Origin: Bimastos eiseni
Taxonomy: Eukaryota > Annelida > Clitellata > Crassiclitellata > Lumbricidae
Length of the DNA stretch: 64,000 nt
NCBI GenBank assembly: GCA_959347315.1
Contig: OY365813.1
Coordinates: 33,460,995 to 33,524,994, forward strand
Direction of reading: 5' to 3'
Shown: positions 18,638 through 29,670 of the stretch, piece by piece
Position numbering within the stretch: the first letter of the stretch is position 1
Layout: every line of letters starts with the position of its first letter
Translations under genes and position numbers: made by a program
The notes under the pieces: generated by a model
What the model was told of the DNA's origin: nothing
Databases searched by the model: none
The model's input: only the letters and a program-made list of their open reading frames with translations

Positions 18638-19050
18638 ATGTTCCTACAGTTAACATTGAGTGTGAGTTTTTGGACACTTACTTCAGCATCTTTTGGTTAC
18701 CGTAGAAACCCACTATCTACACCAAAATGTCTGACGTTGAATGCCATTAAAAGAGAATTCTGTGGCCAAACAATGTGGCTCTTGGAGCAATTTCCGTCCA
18801 TTTCCTTTAACGTCAGGTCATTTGTCAATTCAGGTGCATTTCTTATGTTCAGCGAATGTGTTGTTCCATCCGCTTCAATGGTCTGTGGTCACCATTCTGG
18901 ACTGTCCTTTGAAAGGTCGCAGGTTCAAATTTCCACCAGGGCAGATATTTTGTCGTGATTTCCGATAGTGTCTTTCTTCCAGTAACAAACACGGCTATGA
19001 CGAGCACAACGGCCGTACACTGTGTTGGAAGGACTTGCTGCAGACATACA
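18638..19050. repeat. Unassigned sequence with tRNA-like SINE fragment
   Basis: At 18885-18945 'ctggactgtcctttgaaaggtcgcaggttcaaatttcc' resembles the anticodon-to-B-box part of a tRNA-derived SINE. The upstream open frame has no recognisable domain. Confidence 0.4.
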
Positions 19051-19640
19051 TACATTCAACCATACACACGGAGAATATGCAGGCATACATACAGAAAGAC
19101 AGACAGTCATATAGGCAGACAGACATTGTGTATTGTTACTTGTATGTCTGTCTGTCTGCTTGTCTATCTCTCTGTCTGCCTGCCTTTGCCTCCCTGTGTA
19201 TGTTTACATGTATGTCTACTTCTGGCCCATATGCTTGTCTGTCTGTTTTGCTGGTATGTATGTATGTATGTCTACATGCCTGTCTTTTCCTCCGTGTGTA
19301 TAGTTTTCTATCTGCCTGCCTGTCTGTCTTTATGCCTGCCTGATTTCCGTTTGTTTGTCTGTCTGTCTGTTTACCTTTTCCTCTGTATGTCTCTCTGCCT
19401 GTCTTTCTCTCTTTGTGTATAATTTCATGTATGTCTACCTATGACCTTTTCGTCTGTATGTATGTATAATTGTATATCTACTGTCGTCGACTAGCTCATT
19501 CACGCCTCAGCGCTGTGTCAATCTAAAGGACCTGCGTCAACGCCGCCAACTTCCCTCCCCCAACTTCCCTCCCCCAACTTCCCTCCCCCAACTTTCCTCC
19601 CCCAACTTTCCTCCCCTTCTTCTTCGTCTCTCTCGTCCAC
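19051..19640. repeat. TGTCTGTC/TGTA low-complexity and 14-bp CTTCCCTCCCCCAA minisatellite
   Basis: TGTA, CTGC and GTCT repeats run from 19080 to 19470. At 19549-19612 a 14-bp unit CTTCCCTCCCCCAA is repeated about five times, then breaks down into a CT-rich strand. Confidence 0.85.
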
Positions 19641-19995
19641 CTCCGCCTGCTCTCAATCGCTCGCTAACGACTAACAAACAGACGCATTGAGGGAAGTTAC
19701 TTGAGCAGTTCCTTAATCGGAAATGCTTGGTCGGTCGAGAGAGCATGCGCAGTGAATGTGAGCTCTGGACATAACGAGCACTCTTCCTTTTCGCTTGTGG
19801 GTACTCGTAATGCTTCTATGACTGGCTTTAGGGGGGCCCGCGCATGCGCACCGTTTGGTCACTACGTTAGAGAACATGTCTGATAGGCAGGGGCTCTACT
19901 GCTGGGCAGGCTTTTGTTTTTATTATTATTATTGTTTATAATTATTGCCACATTATTATATCATTATTGTTATTATTATTGTTATAATCATTATC
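19641..19995. other. Non-coding; (ATT)n tract at the end
   Basis: No gene recognised in 19641-19910. It includes a GCGCATGCGCA palindrome near 19841. ATT trinucleotides fill 19917-19992 and directly precede the LINE fragment. Confidence 0.5.
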
Positions 19996-21040
19996 CGGGT
20001 CGACTAGGTCCAAGTGGGCTCCATCCCCATTCGGGCTACCCCAGGGTTCTGTACGAGGTCCATTACTGTACATCCTGTACACTTCTGAAGTCGGACTTCT
20101 CTTGTATTCCTGTGGTGTATTGAACCAAATTTATGCAGACGACACCCTGATTTACGTTCACCGTCTTGCGGCAAATGCGGTCGCTGCTGCCCTCTCAATG
20201 CAGTTTGCCATAGATTCCCTTGGTTGCTGGATGTCGTCAAATCTACTTCGGCTGAACCCATCCAAAACTCAATTTATCTGGCTTGGCACCAGGCATCAGC
20301 TGGCGAAAATTGATCTGTGTGGCCTCTCTGCTCAGTTTCCCCTCTTCACTTTCTCGGCTTCTGTTCGGGATTTGGGGGTCACTCTTGACCAAGAACTCAC
20401 CTTCGCTCAACATGTCAATAATGTCGCTCGTAGTTGCTTTTACCAGCTTCGCCAATTACGAGTAATATCTCGCTCTCTTACGCTCACTGCTGCAGCTACT
20501 CTGGTTCATGCCTTTGTTACCAGTCGCCTTGACTGTTGCTCCTCAATATATGCTGGCCTCCCCCAAGTTCGGATTGGGCGTTTGGAGCGGGTTTTTGCGT
20601 GCGGCTGCGTGATTGATTGGTGGGATTCCCAGAACAGGCCAAGTATCAGAGTAGGGCCCACATGCGGAATATCCTGCGCTGGTTGCCTCTACCCCAGCGC
20701 TTCTTATTTAGGGTATATGCCTTAGTTTGGCGCTGCCTTGGCGGCACTGCGCCTGCTTATTTGCAGGAGCTATGTCGCCGTATCACTGCCAGGAGTATTC
20801 GACGACCACTTCGCTCTGCATTTCAGGACGACCTGATCGTCCCTTTTTCATGCACTTCCATAATGCAGAATCTGTCTTTCTCGGTCGTGGGACCTGCTAT
20901 CTGGAATGGACTTCCCACGGAGCTCCGTCTCCTACCTAAGAATTCATCATCTTCATTTTACACCTCTCTTAAAACTGTCCTTTTCAGCCGAGGGTTAGGC
21001 CTATGACTAGATATCTTGAAGGGACGCTATATCAAGTATT

Positions 21041-21065
<25 letters not shown>
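19996..21065 (+). pseudogene. CR1-like LINE reverse transcriptase, 3' part, frameshifted
   Basis: The segment decodes the second half of a LINE reverse transcriptase. It begins at the GLPQGSVRGPLLYILYT motif, reaches the catalytic YADD box (about 20130-20141), then the LLRLNPSKTQFIWLG thumb region and DLGVTLDQELTF. Near 20600-20640 the frame shifts, and the continuation RNILRWLPLPQRFLFRVYAL, APAYLQEL, AFQDDLIVPF, VVGPAIWNGLP, FYTSLKTVLFSRG reaches TGA near 21004. The N-terminal endonuclease is absent (5' truncation). After the stop come TAGATATCTTGAAGGGACGC and TATATCAAG, then an (ATTG)n tail at 21042-21063, typical of CR1-clade 3' ends. It is non-functional as it stands because of the truncation and frameshift. 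Confidence 0.9.
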
Positions 21066-21072
<7 letters not shown>

Positions 21073-21664
21073 TTATTATTATTCCATCGCGATTATTTTT
21101 ATTATTATATTCAGTATAATATTACATCATCATTATTATTATTTTATCCTCATTATTGTCGCTTGTGTTATTTTATTTCTTTATTTGGAGTATTTACATG
21201 GCTTTGTATATTTATATAGCACCACCTGAAGAACCAGGAGCGTATTGTATTGTAAGGTTATTCAGCTCGGAAACTTGGATGTCATGTGACTGCTGTAACA
21301 CCAGAACACGTCACTACCCACAGTGTCTCGGAGTGCCAGTCATGATAGTGGCGTAAGGAGGAGGGCGACGACATCGACCCTTGTGGCCGTAAGATGTCGC
21401 TAAACACTGTAGGCTACGTACCGTATAAATAACAGAAGTTTAATCCGGTTACACCTGTGTTAACTGGCAAGACTGGTGCTAACCTGTTGCCCTGATCAAT
21501 GCAATTCTATGATGAACATCAGTTGTGTATTCCACGCTGATACATTTCGATGACTCTGAGTACTGTAGTGAAAATGTTGTTTAGTTCAGCTGTAATGTAA
21601 GAGTGGGCATCATCCGATGTAATGTAAAGACAGTGTTGTCTAACCCATCGTCATCTCGTCCTGT
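21066..21664. other. Intergenic with antisense family D fragment
   Basis: ATT-rich sequence occupies 21065-21175. At 21325-21395 'ggagtgccagtcatgatagtggcgtaaggaggagggcgacgac' is a degenerate - strand family D copy. The rest shows nothing recognisable. Confidence 0.45.
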
Positions 21665-21760
21665 CGCCAGCCATTTGGCGACGACGGGTACGAATTAATG
21701 ACATCCATTTCCCTCGGTCATTTGTTGGTGTTAATTATCTATGCTATCACAGAGTGTCGT
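21665..21760 (-). mobile_element. LINE tail fragment (RTE/L1-like family)
   Basis: 'ccatttggcgacgacgggtacgaattaatgacatcc' is the complement of the 3' end seen at 35.95 kb and matches the - strand copies at 3.8, 29.7 and 37.6 kb. It is severely truncated. Confidence 0.5.
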
Positions 21761-22631
21761 TCAACTGAAACTAATACTACTGCTTTTCGATCAGCACTTT
21801 TGTGCAAAAAATGCTCTTTATATAAAATGTTCTGTGTACATTACATTTACTATAATTTATGTGTGTACACTTGCTTTATGATACCACTGTCAATTGGTGG
21901 TAATTGTGAACCTAACAAATGAGCTCAACATTCATAATGAGTCACAGTTTGTTGTTTCTCGTGAGATCACTTCCACTGCTGACAGTTTTAAATGTTCGTG
22001 TTTTCATGCAGAGCGACCCACTGGCTGCATTTGTGATTATTGTTGTACTACTAATAATGATACGGTTATTATTATCAGTATCTTTTTATTATTTGAATTA
22101 TTATTGTAATTTTTCATATTGTTCATATTATTTATATTTTTTATTGTCATTATATAATGACAACAATAATGACTGAGTCATTAGGGACCCTTGTCATGAC
22201 ATGACTGTGTTAGAAGTTGCTGGTTATTATTATTCTTATCATTTTTATCACTACTGTTACTATTTTTGCGATTATTACTGTCACAGACGATATTATTATT
22301 ATTTACTCCACTAGTCTGATTATTATTATTATTGTTATTTTATTATAATTGTCGGCGTGTCCGGCCTCATCTTTTGTGGTCAACGGAAAGGTGCCCATGA
22401 AATCATTACTATTATTATTATTATTATTAGTAGTAGTAGTATTATAATTTATTAGTATTATTATTAGTATTGTTACTAATTTTATGATTGTTAGTATTAA
22501 TATTATTATTATGATTATTATTATGATTATTATTATTATTAATATCACAATCACTTCCACTATTGTTATTTGGATTTGGGTACAGAGAGTTCTTAGGTTA
22601 TTAATCCTTCCCATTTTTCCCTTTCTTTCAG
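21761..22631. repeat. ATT/TTA-rich low-complexity DNA
   Basis: Trinucleotide ATT/AGT/ATG tracts dominate 22025-22550. The earlier half contains an unassigned AT-rich stretch. Ile/Asn-rich frames are artefacts. Confidence 0.7.
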
Positions 22632-22723
22632 AAACCGTCGATTTGGCCTGCAACATGTGTAGTGCGATCGGGTAGAGCGACCCGCCTTCGCTTAGTGCCT
22701 ACAACGAGGAAGAAGAAGAAGGA

Positions 22724-22861
22724 ATGCAGTCGCTAATGAAGCTCCTCGTCCGACCGTCTGGCTCGAAGGAGAAGTGTGGAACAGCGTCCAGCGCCCCTCC
22801 TCGAAGCACGACGTTTCCCCCGCCGGGGTATCAGCCGACCCCCATCAACACCCTTCTGGCG
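22724..22861 (+). CDS. Candidate first coding exon, possibly of the ITPK gene
   Basis: A polypyrimidine acceptor 'ccctttctttcag' at 22631 is followed by an exon-like segment of balanced composition in the middle of simple repeats. A short upstream ORF precedes ATG 22724. The frame encodes 46 residues (MQSLMKLLVRPSGSKEKCG start, then a Pro-rich PPPGYQPTPINTLLA end) and stops at a GTAGGT donor in phase 0. Phase 0 matches the entry of the ITPK exon at 30771, so it may be that gene's variable N-terminus, about 8 kb upstream. I recognise no domain. The link is inferred from phase and order only. Confidence 0.4.
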
Positions 22862-23300
22862 GTAGGTAGGAGTTTATTGGGTTTTTTGATTTTGGGGAGG
22901 GTGTTGGTGTGTGCCCCTCTGAGCATCAGAGGTAAGGTAGGCCCTGGTAGGGTAGTGGTTAGGTTGGTTAGGATAAGGTGAGTTGTGATAAGGTAAGTTT
23001 ATATTTGGTAGGGTATTGGTAAGGTATGGTACACATATAGGTTAAGGTAAGGTTATAGTATGTATGGTCTTGGTAAGGTATGGTAAACAGATAGGTTAAG
23101 GTATGGTAGCGATAAGGTATGTTTAACAATTAGGGTAAGGTACGTTAAGGTGGGTTAGGTTTGAGGTCAAGTAGGTTAAGCAAGGTGAGTTTTAGTAGGG
23201 TATACGGAAGTGGTTAAGTAACCTATGCACGGGTAAGGTAGGTTAGGGTGAATATGATGAGGTAAGTTGATGTGAGGTATAGGATAAAGTAAGCCCACAA
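22862..23300. repeat. Degenerate GGTAAGGT/GGTTAGG array
   Basis: From about 22925 the strand is an irregular run of GGTAAGGTA, GGTTAAGGT and GGTTAGG units with few C residues. It looks like a decayed G/T/A-rich minisatellite. The GT-AAG phrases create many false splice donors. Confidence 0.75.
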
Positions 23301-23700
23301 CATGCCTTTGTGAATCAGATGGTGACAATGCAGTCTCCAGGAGGTTGCTTAATTCAGTTTAACCAAAGCTCATTGCATTGTGCTGCATCGCAATTAGATT
23401 ACTGTATTTCAAGGGGAAGTCATATTTCCTACACCTAAGTCTTCTGATTGTCATGACTCAAGATGAATGAATGAATTGTCATTCAAAACGATTCATAGAG
23501 ACCTACAAGGTCTTTAGGAATGGTTGTGCCAGCTACAATGTGTCAAACCGTTCCAGAATAATTTTATTTTCCAGAAAGACATTGATATACAGCAACATGA
23601 ATTACGTGTTGATGTCAGCCTTTAGGTTTGAGCAGAAATCACAGCAAAATATATCCTACCACCAACCCCTCAATGACTCTGAACATCCCAGCCATCTGTC
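23301..23700. other. Non-coding, no recognised feature
   Basis: The open frame across 23471-23818 has no recognisable domain and its second half lies in repeat family F. Confidence 0.4.
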
Positions 23701-23900
23701 CATAGGCATAGACTTGGTCCAGAGTTTGGGGGGAGGGAACAGGTCGACAAACATGGGTCAGAGGTCAGGTCTGAAACAAAGTTTTGATTCTCAAACATGG
23801 ATGCAGCAAAAAAGATGAACAGTGCAGACACTGAAAATTTAAAACATCTATTAAGTATTTTTGAAAAATTGGGGGCGGGAGGTATACACAGCTCCTACCT
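23701..23900 (+). repeat. Dispersed repeat family F (copy 1)
   Basis: Shares GCAGACTTGG-like start, 'tctcaaacatgg...gcagcaaaaaagatgaacagtg' and a following 'tattaagtattt...aaatattggg' with 39701-39880 and 40732-40985. Confidence 0.6.
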
Positions 23901-23973
23901 TTCCACCCGAAATTTTGGAGGTGACCGTCCTATCCTGTCCGGCCCTCCTAAGTGTCCGCCTTTGCATCTTTAG

Positions 23974-24138
23974 GCTGTCGACGGGAATCCGTTGGTTGGT
24001 TCCACGCTTTTGCTTGAGCCCAGCACGGGCGACTTTTTCAGCTAAATGTGTATTGTTTTGATATGAAATATTCGTTAGTAGTTACATTTGACTCTGAGTA
24101 GATACGTCGCTATATAAATGTTCGATTACATAACATTA
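23974..24138 (+). repeat. SINE-like family A (copy 5)
   Basis: Starts GCTGTCGACGGGAATCCGTT, continues GGTTGGTTCCACGC, and ends GTCGCTATATAAATGTTCGA-TTACATAACATTACA. It is close to full length with the 3' tail intact. Confidence 0.75.
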
Positions 24139-24857
24139 CAATGGAAAGTCTAGCACGCTGGCCATTAGACCATCGCCACCCAACGCAAGTCCTCAGCCTT
24201 TTTCGTTCACTGTTGAGTAGTTTGAAGCTCAGCGGTCAGACAATTGCGGCTCAAAACGTGCTCTAAATATGTACATATATATATATATATATAGAATATA
24301 TTATATATATGTATATATATATATAATATATAATATATATATATGGCAATCGTAGGTTATCACCGCTACTTCGGTGAGAACAGATGTCCAATTAATTGAC
24401 CCATATACAATTTACTAAATTCAACTAGTCCAGGATTCATTTCAATGTCATAAGCTACTGAGTCAGAACTTGCGGGAGCAACACATCGACGACCAGTGAC
24501 TGTTAGCAGATGTTGTTATAATAATTAACTTCCCACCCAGAAAGGTATTCGATGTGCAGGGATCCTATAACTGCAGATAGTATTACCGAACTAGGGTTGC
24601 CAACTCTAAACAACCCCATTCTGGGATAAACCGCGAAGTTTTCCGCATTCCGCTACCCTTGTGAGGTCATGTTCAAGAAGGCACGATTCTCTTAAGTAGC
24701 TGTGCGGGAAAATGGGACAATGAGTAGACCTCGCTCAGTATATAGAGTGGAGACCCAGTGCAATCTAATACGCGTATCATCCTTGTTATGGATGTGTCGT
24801 TATTCGTTAAATAAACTTATATCAGTCAGCACTATATATAATTTCATTTCATTTTCC
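24139..24857. other. Intergenic with tRNA-like SINE head and (AT)n palindromic tract
   Basis: 'tagcacgctggccattagaccatcgccaccc' (24150-24181) reads on - as a tRNA-like 5' head. (AT)n with internal mirror symmetry lies at 24267-24345. The remainder is unassigned. Confidence 0.5.
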
Positions 24858-25071
24858 GAAATTTGATACCACCCTTCTTCCAACATCTTTTTCTCAGAAG
24901 TGCACACGCCTCGACGGCCCAATTGCAGTTGTACTGCAGAGCAACGGTGTGCGAAGGACTTGCTCAAGGTCCCTACACAGTGACGCCCCGGACGAGGCTT
25001 GAACCCGCGCGCTCAGCACACACTGAACGTTACGGGCTGACCGCTCTAACCGATCGGCCACTGTGCCACAC
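24858..25071 (-). repeat. tRNA-derived SINE family B (best copy)
   Basis: On the - strand it starts GTGGCACAGTGGCCGATCGG, then TTAGAGCGGTCAGCCCG. An A box (TGGCCGATCGG) and a B box (GGGTTCAAGCCTC) lie about 40 bp apart, as in tRNA-derived pol III promoters. The body and ATCAAATTTCGG end are complete. This is the best reference copy in the window. Confidence 0.88.
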
Positions 25072-26392
25072 CGAATAATGTAAGTAGAGCGGCAGAAGAT
25101 AGAATACACTCATCCACCCAGCCTGTTGCCTCCAACAAAGAACGGTGATGGGCTCATTCAACTCTATTCTGCTCCACATGTGGGATTTGAACCCGGTTGT
25201 TTCTACCCACTTTTATTTAACTTGGCTGCTTGTGTAAAGTTTGTCACGGTTGGTATGGGTTGCGTAAAGTTTGTCACGGTTGGTACGAAGGACTTCTTTC
25301 AACTCTTTACAAGGTATGTTCTCGTCGACCTACAGAGCTGAAATTTTGCACACATTTCAGGCTGGCATGACTATGCAATGTATCAAATCTTTACGGGAAA
25401 AACTCAAAAATTATTTTTAAAAATTTACAAAAATGCAAAAAGTTAAATATCATTTAACCACATGAACGAGTCCTCCTTGACGAGCTCCACTCCGGCAACT
25501 TTACGTCATCAATTATATGTAATCAAAAATCTCTAAAGGAAATTGAACGATTGCGCCATCGGCCAGACAAAAGAGGAGCCCAAAAAACCCAGGTTTTACT
25601 TTAGCATGCTGATAACTATTGCTAGTGCTTTTTATCCAGAGATGATGGGACGTTTATCGTGATCTGGCATGTACTTTGCGGCTTAGTCTAGTTGATGCTG
25701 GTATTTTGTAAACATTGGGGATATTGGGATGGGGAGAGCGACAGAGAGGGAGACGGACACTGAGGGTCAGAGAGACAGAGACAGAGAGACGGACAGTGAG
25801 GAAGAGAGAGGTACTGAGCGACATAGAAAGGGGGTACATTCGTCTGTATGTCTGTCTTTCTGCCAGTATTTACCATTTTTAATGTGCCAGTGATTTAGCA
25901 GAGATCGTTTCTCTGTCTGTCCTGCTCTCTGTAGTTGTTCCTATCCCTGTGTCACTCCATTCCCCCTCTTCCCCATCCATCTGTCTGACCTTGTATATGT
26001 ACGACCTCCTTCCAGGAATCCCAATCTCCACCTCTTAATCTATTCACGTCGTTTGCCGTCGTCTCTTATCTCAGACTGGTTCACTAAGCGCCAGCCTCAC
26101 TAAGTGCGGCCTCGATGACAGAAATGGAAGGGCAATGTCGGGGTGACTGATGGGTAGGGAAGAGAAGTGACTGGGATTATAAGGGAGAGGAGTTGCTGGT
26201 AGGTAGAAAAGGGTGAAGATATACGCCTCTTTGGGGTCACGTCTTTTGGGGTTGGGGGAATTGACCTGATGAGGAAGGGAGCAGAGCTACTGGGGATGGG
26301 TAACATTGGGCATGCACCTGACTGTATGGAAACAGACCTTGCATGCATATATATACATTTTAAGGCATGTATTCCGGCATGTATCATATCGT
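25072..26392. other. Intergenic; short tandem duplication and (GAGACAGA)n
   Basis: A 30-bp unit containing GTAAAGTTTGTCACGGTTGG is duplicated at 25233-25293. GAGAGACAGA repeats occupy 25736-25825. The rest (25294-25700, 25850-26392) shows no recognisable gene. Confidence 0.55.
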
Positions 26393-26546
26393 ATCTGAGA
26401 ATTTATATAGCGCCTCTCTAGGAACTATCTATTCTGAGGCACTACTTAAGTGTCATTTATAGACAAAGTACTTTGTCAGAGCAGCAGACATTTGCCATTT
26501 ATAACTATGTTTGCAAGTGTGTATGTATGTACGTGTCGTTGTATAT

Positions 26547-26593
<47 letters not shown>

Positions 26594-26700
26594 GTGTATG
26601 TATGTGTCTTTGGATATGAATTGTATGTGTGTATGTATGTTTGAATGTCTGTGCACTTAATCTTCTGTGATCCTAAGAGTTATTCCAAGTTCATTGACTT
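26393..26700. repeat. Antisense LINE/SINE tail and (GT)n
   Basis: ATTTATATAGCGCCTCTC at 26401 is the antisense tail common to families A and CR1, followed by 'ctattctgaggcac'. (GT)n covers 26548-26591 with TATG repeats after it. Confidence 0.75.
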
Positions 26701-26803
26701 AATTAACACCTACTAGGCTTTGGCTGTTACCAAACACTATAATTTTTCAAGTTGGGTGCTAAGATCTCCTTGGCTGAGATTAACCCTTTGTTTAAGTCAC
26801 TAC

Positions 26804-26908
26804 GGGGGTGGGGGTCGGTTGTGGGGGTGGGGGTCGGTTGTGGGGGTGGGGGTCGGTTGTGGGGGTGGGGGTCGGTTGTGGGGGTGGGGGTCGGTTGTGG
26901 GGGTGGGG
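26804..26908 (+). repeat. 20-bp G-rich minisatellite (GGGGGTGGGGGTCGGTTGTG)
   Basis: Five near-identical tandem 20-bp units are seen. Each has two G5 runs, so the + strand has the G-run density needed for G-quadruplex folding. Units are nearly perfect, implying recent expansion. Confidence 0.92.
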
Positions 26909-27593
26909 AGAGGCTCACAGAGGAACACGCAGCGATATGCCAACGGTATTCTTACAGCGTTAGGTAAAGAGCCTAACGAGAGACCGACAGGCTGCAGACA
27001 TACATACATACATACAAAAACACATACATACAGACAGACAAAAATACACATACATACAGACATACACACACACACGCATACACATACAGACCCAAATGCG
27101 TACATACACAGGCAGTCACATATACTGACAAACAAACAGACAGACAGATATAAAAATAGATGGTTGCCTGATGGGGATTTTAACCCCAAAGCGGTAGGTT
27201 ACAAGTGTAGCATGCTAACCATAGACAGAGGTCATATATAGATGGGGCAAAATAGTAATTATGGGGCAGTGGGAGTAATGGGGAGAGCGGTCATACCACT
27301 GATAATCAAAGCACGTTACGGCGATGCTGGTTTTGCAGGCAAGTCGATTACGACCGAATTTTGCCATTTAGTTCACGTGTTTCAACTATTACTCCATCGC
27401 ACGCAAAGGATCGGATATGAAACTGGACAACGCACCCATCATTTGGGTTCTGGAAATGGCGACGTTGAACGCTATTCGGCCATTATAGGTTCTGTGAGGT
27501 GCTGACATAGGCTGGTATGATGGGCAGGTGTCAGGGTATGTTTTGGAAGTGAACCTTGTTGTGGTACAACTTGAAGTTGAAGTTAAAACCACC
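26909..27593. other. CATA/CACA/CAGA microsatellites and unassigned sequence
   Basis: CATA, CACA and GACA repeats lie at 26998-27160. 'ttaaccccaaagcggtaggtt...agcatgctaacca' (27178-27225) looks like a tRNA-like SINE head on -. 27240-27590 is unassigned. Confidence 0.5.
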
Positions 27594-27850
27594 ATAGATG
27601 GACAAAAATAAAACCTTAAATTTTCAGATATAATAATCAGCCACTGCTGTTAAATTTATTAATAGGAATTTTTAACATAGTTATAAGAAAATAAATGAAA
27701 ATATCAGATCAAATCACTTAGATGATAAAGATTATCGTTATCGTTAAAAAAGATGAAGGATAAACTAAAAATAATGGATAGACAAAAGGAAAACCTTGCA
27801 TTTTCAGCTAAAATTATTAGCCACTGATATTAAATTAATTAGCTAATCAG
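27594..27850. repeat. ~70-bp direct repeat pair
   Basis: 'agatggacaaaaataaaacctt...ttttcag...aat..tcagccactg.t.ttaaat' at 27594-27660 recurs at 27776-27840, 182 bp apart. Confidence 0.65.
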
Positions 27851-28343
27851 TATTAACTTAAGACAATGATCTGTGATGCCCATTGTTTTATTTGTGAGGC
27901 GCCTCTGGACTTTTACAACAGTAGAGGGGCCAGATGGATGTTGGATGTCTGGTCACGTCAAAACTGAAAGTAGACTGCAATTTGGAGGGGCCTCCGAGGG
28001 CACAGACTCAGCTGTTGGGGATTTGGGGCCCCCTGTAGATCCGACGCTGTTGTCAGAGTTGTTCAAAGGGTACCTCTGACTACTTTCTCCGTTAAGTTAC
28101 TGAAAAGGTGTTGGAGTCAACAAACTATAATATTTCATGTGTTTCGTGTTTTGTGCCGAACATATCAACAACAATAGATTTTTAAAACCATTATTTGTGT
28201 ACTTTTGGTAATCTCTCAAATTTCCCAGCTCGATCATCGCTGACGTTAATCTGGGATTCAACGGTACGAGTTTTTTAAAGCTTACCCTATAACCACCTTC
28301 CGTCTTACAAGGATGTATAACACATTCTTTTCACATTGGAATT
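27851..28343. other. Non-coding, no recognised feature
   Basis: The short open frame at 27873-28079 has no recognisable domain. Confidence 0.4.
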
Positions 28344-28530
28344 AGAAAGAAGGAGAAACAAAGGCAGACGTAGACTTTGTTAGATAGACAACACAAATGA
28401 AGACATAACATCACTTGGACTAACACTAAGGGAAGCAGTGGACTCAACAAATGACCGAGGACAATAGATGTCATTTCTGATTCTGTCGGGCGATATATAA
28501 ATGCTGTGCACGAAGAATAACGTAATACAC
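28344..28530 (+). mobile_element. LINE C-terminal/3' fragment (RTE/L1-like tail family)
   Basis: Contains 'ggagaaacaaaggcagacgtagactttg', 'acacaaatgaagacataacatcactt' and 'gactcaacaaatgaccgaggacaatagatgtcattt', matching 35770-35990 and ending GGGCGATATATAAATGCTGT. The frame is broken by TAG/TAA codons. Confidence 0.65.
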
Positions 28531-29080
28531 TTATATACACAGACAGGCACAGGCATACACGCATACACAGACAACATACAAAGACTAATGCCTACCGAAT
28601 ACAGTCAGTAACACCTTAACTAGGTCAGCGAAACTTTGTTATAATTTTCCGTTACAACAGCCCGCGAGTATGCATACCACGAGCTAAATTTAAAGGCGGA
28701 GGGAAGAGGGTGGGAAGGTGGACGGGGCTTAGTTTCCTCCGATTGACGTCATACGTAACAACTCTGGCAGACGACAGGGCAAAGGTCAGAGGTTGGTCCA
28801 GGTCAGACGGTCGGGTGTGGTTGCAAATGTGTTCGTATTGGATAGTGGTGGTGGAAGATGAGACGGCGAGAGAGAGAGAGAGGACTGGTCGCCCGCCTTC
28901 GTATGCTGATGCTTGATACCAATGGCTGCCTCACGGCTGGCTTAAGGGGCTCTTCTCATTCAGGTATCTTTTGACCAGTTAATTTCAGAATTCTTCTTGG
29001 TCATCTGCCTTTTAGACAGGTTCGGTTCTCGTTTTTATGGCTCTTCTTATTTCATATCCCTTTGTTATCATCTATAGTCC
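28531..29080 (+). repeat. Unassigned sequence and SINE family C (copy 2)
   Basis: Family C is seen at about 28848-28972 ('ggaagatgagacggcgagagag...ggactggtcgcccgcct' through 'ctgcctcacggctggcttaaggggctcttct'). 28531-28847 is unassigned. Confidence 0.55.
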
Positions 29081-29180
29081 GACACTGCTGGCACTCGGAC
29101 AGTGCCAGTCCCAAGTCTGGATAAAGGAGGAAGGCGATGCTAAGGATCTTTGTCATCACAGTGTAGTTCAATTGCAACTG
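29081..29180 (-). repeat. Family D repeat (copy 4)
   Basis: Antisense copy: 'ctggcactcggacagtgccagtcccaagtctggataaaggaggaaggcgatgc', then 'gatctttgtcatcacagtgtagtt'. Confidence 0.75.
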
Positions 29181-29670
29181 CCACCACGGAGTTCAATGCA
29201 CATATCCCCATTAAAATTGACTAATCCTTTTCGATAGGTGGCGGCGTTGATTAAATTATATGTATTTCGTAATGTACGCCTTGAATGGCTGCAGATAGTT
29301 AAATTCGACTCCTTTAATAACTTGTCATCATTCATACATACTGTACTTGTAATCATACTGCGGTTTATCCGTTTCAAATCAAACGCACATTGTTGTCATG
29401 TATGTCTTGCTCAACCGTCTGTCATCGGAATATCTTTGGGAAATGTTATCGCAGGGTCTGATTTGGCGTCGCACCCGACTATTGGGAGGTGTCGGGTGTC
29501 GACCATGATGCGGTTGACGCAGGAGGGAATCTGAGACGACGATGGTTAGACTGCCTGACGTACAGTAATAGTATCGGTCTCGTATTTGGGTTCTGTGTTG
29601 TTATTAATATTAGTCCTTTCCCACGAATGACTTGGGCTCAGGGCCCCATAAGATCCCTATCCTAGTTCAT
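29181..29670. other. Non-coding, no recognised feature
   Basis: The 98-residue open frame 29238-29534 shows no domain and no supported splice sites. Confidence 0.35.

Noticed and set aside
24858..25071. Possible genuine tRNA gene (A and B boxes present)
   Set aside because: No cloverleaf acceptor pairing was found, and a tRNA-unrelated body repeated elsewhere shows it is a SINE.
26720..27241. 173-residue frame starting MAVTKHYNFSSW
   Set aside because: It runs through the 20-bp G-rich minisatellite and CATA repeats; the Gly/Trp/Val repeats are compositional.
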